Assembly (NCBI GenBank): GCA_022566435.1
Contig: JADFIX010000270.1
Coordinates: 1 to 6,214, forward strand
Direction: 5' to 3'
DNA: 6,214 nt
From: Planctomycetota bacterium
Lineage (GTDB): Bacteria > Planctomycetota > Phycisphaerae > UBA1845
Each line of letters starts with the position of its first letter. Positions within the stretch are counted from its first letter, which is position 1. The notes beneath the pieces were generated by a model, which was not told the origin of the DNA, did no database searches, and saw only the letters and a program-made list of their open reading frames with translations. The translations under genes and the position numbers were made by a program. Below are positions 5,259 to 6,214 of the stretch, one piece after another.

Positions 5259-6214
5259 TTAGCGCGACGATCCAGACAGAGACTCTTTGTTGACCATGAT
5301 GCCGGATGCCAGTGCCGTGGGTTGATAGAGATACAATTCGGTCTTGCCACCTAATAACAAGTCCCTGGCTGATAGGAGGAAGGACTTCGACTCGCCGGCT
5401 GACCTTCCCTTTTCCAAATTCCAAAGTTCGAAACTAGTTGTACCCAACACTTCCTCATAGTCTACATCTCCGTTGCCGTTGTGGATCGTAAAAAGACTAC
5501 GATCCCAAGAAAGCTGAACTGGCGGACCGATATTCCAGATCACTCCGATTTGCGCTCTACCCTCCAACGAGGGCAGAACGGCAACTTCTCTAACCCTCCA
5601 ATTCCAGGCGGACGGCGGCGTCTGAGGCTCCGTCAAAAGGCGATTATCCGAGTCCAGGAATCTCAAAGGCGGCCCGTGTACCAGCTGCACTGCGCGGTCT
5701 TGAAACCTCTCGCGCGTCAAGTGGCACAATTCGTCAATCGTCTCGTCGCAGTCCAATGCAATCCGTTCGATAAATGTACCGCGAGCATCCCTGATCTCCC
5801 ACTGACGACCGCTATCACATACCGAGGCATTGGATGGAACGGAGCAAATCTGGGCGACGACGTAGGCGGTCCCGTCTTCAACAATCGACAGGTCAATGCC
5901 GGGGAACGTGTGTGTTTGGACGAACTGTGTACCGGTCTCACGCCAGAGTTCGTCGCCGCTGGCCAGATTGAAACACGCGAGTGACTGTTTAAGTCTTGCA
6001 CAGAAATCAAGCGAACCATCGCCGTCGAGGTCCTTAAAGTTAGAAACCTCAAACGGTGTCTCGTCGTCTTTTAGCCACACTATTTCGCCCTCGGCATCAA
6101 GTAAGCCAAAGCCGCTCAGGGACCAACGGTTACAGAACACCCCCAAGGATCCGTCACTCTCGATGTCGACGAATTTATGCGGATCGCAAAACGGGCTCAG
6201 AGCTTTCTGCGAGG
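5259..6214 (-). CDS. Secreted-type protein with VCBS/FG-GAP and PQQ-like repeats (5' end outside window)
   Basis: The frame is open on the minus strand from the right edge to TAA at 5261-5259, giving 317 visible residues. A TTG at 6146 is internal, because the repeat pattern continues upstream of it. Aspartate-rich motifs VDIESDGSL (15-23) and KDLDGDGSLDF (60-70) match the calcium-loop-like signature of VCBS/FG-GAP repeats. Each is followed by strands and PQQ-like phrases such as GEIVWLK and GDELWRE, which suggests a beta-propeller or related repeat fold. Eight cysteines (9, 27, 71, 80, 123, 132, 155, 163) all lie in the first half visible, compatible with disulfides in an exported protein. 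A signal peptide would be beyond the edge. The C-terminal half has a weaker repeat (HNGNGDVDY near 244-252) and no cysteine. No catalytic motif is seen, so the role (surface binding, scaffold or other) is open. It is convergent with uvrA. Its GC content is about 48% over 5281-5520, against about 70% over 4741-4860 in uvrA, which hints at a different origin. Confidence 0.85.
   Translation of the reverse strand, partial: SQKALSPFCDPHKFVDIESDGSLGVFCNRWSLSGFGLLDAEGEIVWLKDDETPFEVSNFKDLDGDGSLDFCARLKQSLACFNLASGDELWRETGTQFVQTHTFPGIDLSIVEDGTAYVVAQICSVPSNASVCDSGRQWEIRDARGTFIERIALDCDETIDELCHLTRERFQDRAVQLVHGPPLRFLDSDNRLLTEPQTPPSAWNWRVREVAVLPSLEGRAQIGVIWNIGPPVQLSWDRSLFTIHNGNGDVDYEEVLGTTSFELWNLEKGRSAGESKSFLLSARDLLLGGKTELYLYQPTALASGIMVNKESLSGSSR

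Noticed and set aside
5481..5984. 167-codon plus-strand frame opposite the VCBS/PQQ-like gene
   Set aside because: The minus-strand frame carries the repeat motifs and stays open across the region; the plus frame shows no recognisable pattern.
1..6214. CRISPR array, tRNA, rRNA, transposase or integrase
   Set aside because: No regularly spaced identical repeats, cloverleaf-like segments, rRNA-like sequence or transposase/integrase motifs were seen on either strand by eye.

Overview
The window carries four protein-coding genes from a moderately GC-rich bacterium. The style of the ABC-F and UvrA proteins, the poor Shine-Dalgarno usage, the HG-type adhesin repeats and the VCBS/FG-GAP-like secreted protein together suggest a member of the Planctomycetota or a neighbouring phylum. 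This is an inference from family resemblance; no rRNA or other marker gene is present.

Layout. (1) From the left edge to 2282 (+) there is one uninterrupted reading frame whose 5' end lies outside the window. Its first ~240 visible residues are a strict 18-residue HG-motif solenoid (DUF4097-like putative adhesin). It then passes without a stop into an ABC-F ATPase that lacks the first Walker A and Q-loop. (2) A 192-bp gap (2283-2474) holds a weak terminator-like hairpin, a cluster of mutually exclusive small hairpins and a possible promoter placed so that the next mRNA could be leaderless. (3) 2475-3140 (+) is a small predicted lipoprotein of unknown function. (4) 3225-5147 (+) is a UvrA1-type excinuclease subunit that stops at the linker between its two ATPase halves, so only the N-terminal half is encoded; it also carries a REP-like palindrome inserted in frame. 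(5) A 111-bp convergent gap with two short dyads follows. (6) 5259 to the right edge (-) is a cysteine-containing secreted-type protein with VCBS/FG-GAP and PQQ-like repeats, incomplete at its 5' end and clearly lower in GC than its neighbours.

The genes do not form an obvious pathway. The theme is rearrangement. Two soluble tandem-ATPase proteins (ABC-F and UvrA), which normally need both nucleotide-binding halves, each have only one complete half here. The ABC-F has been joined in frame to an unrelated solenoid, and uvrA ends where a gene of different composition begins. Either these are real deletions and fusions, or one or both are assembly joins. The ABC-F/solenoid fusion is the most interesting item and the one most in need of read-level checking.
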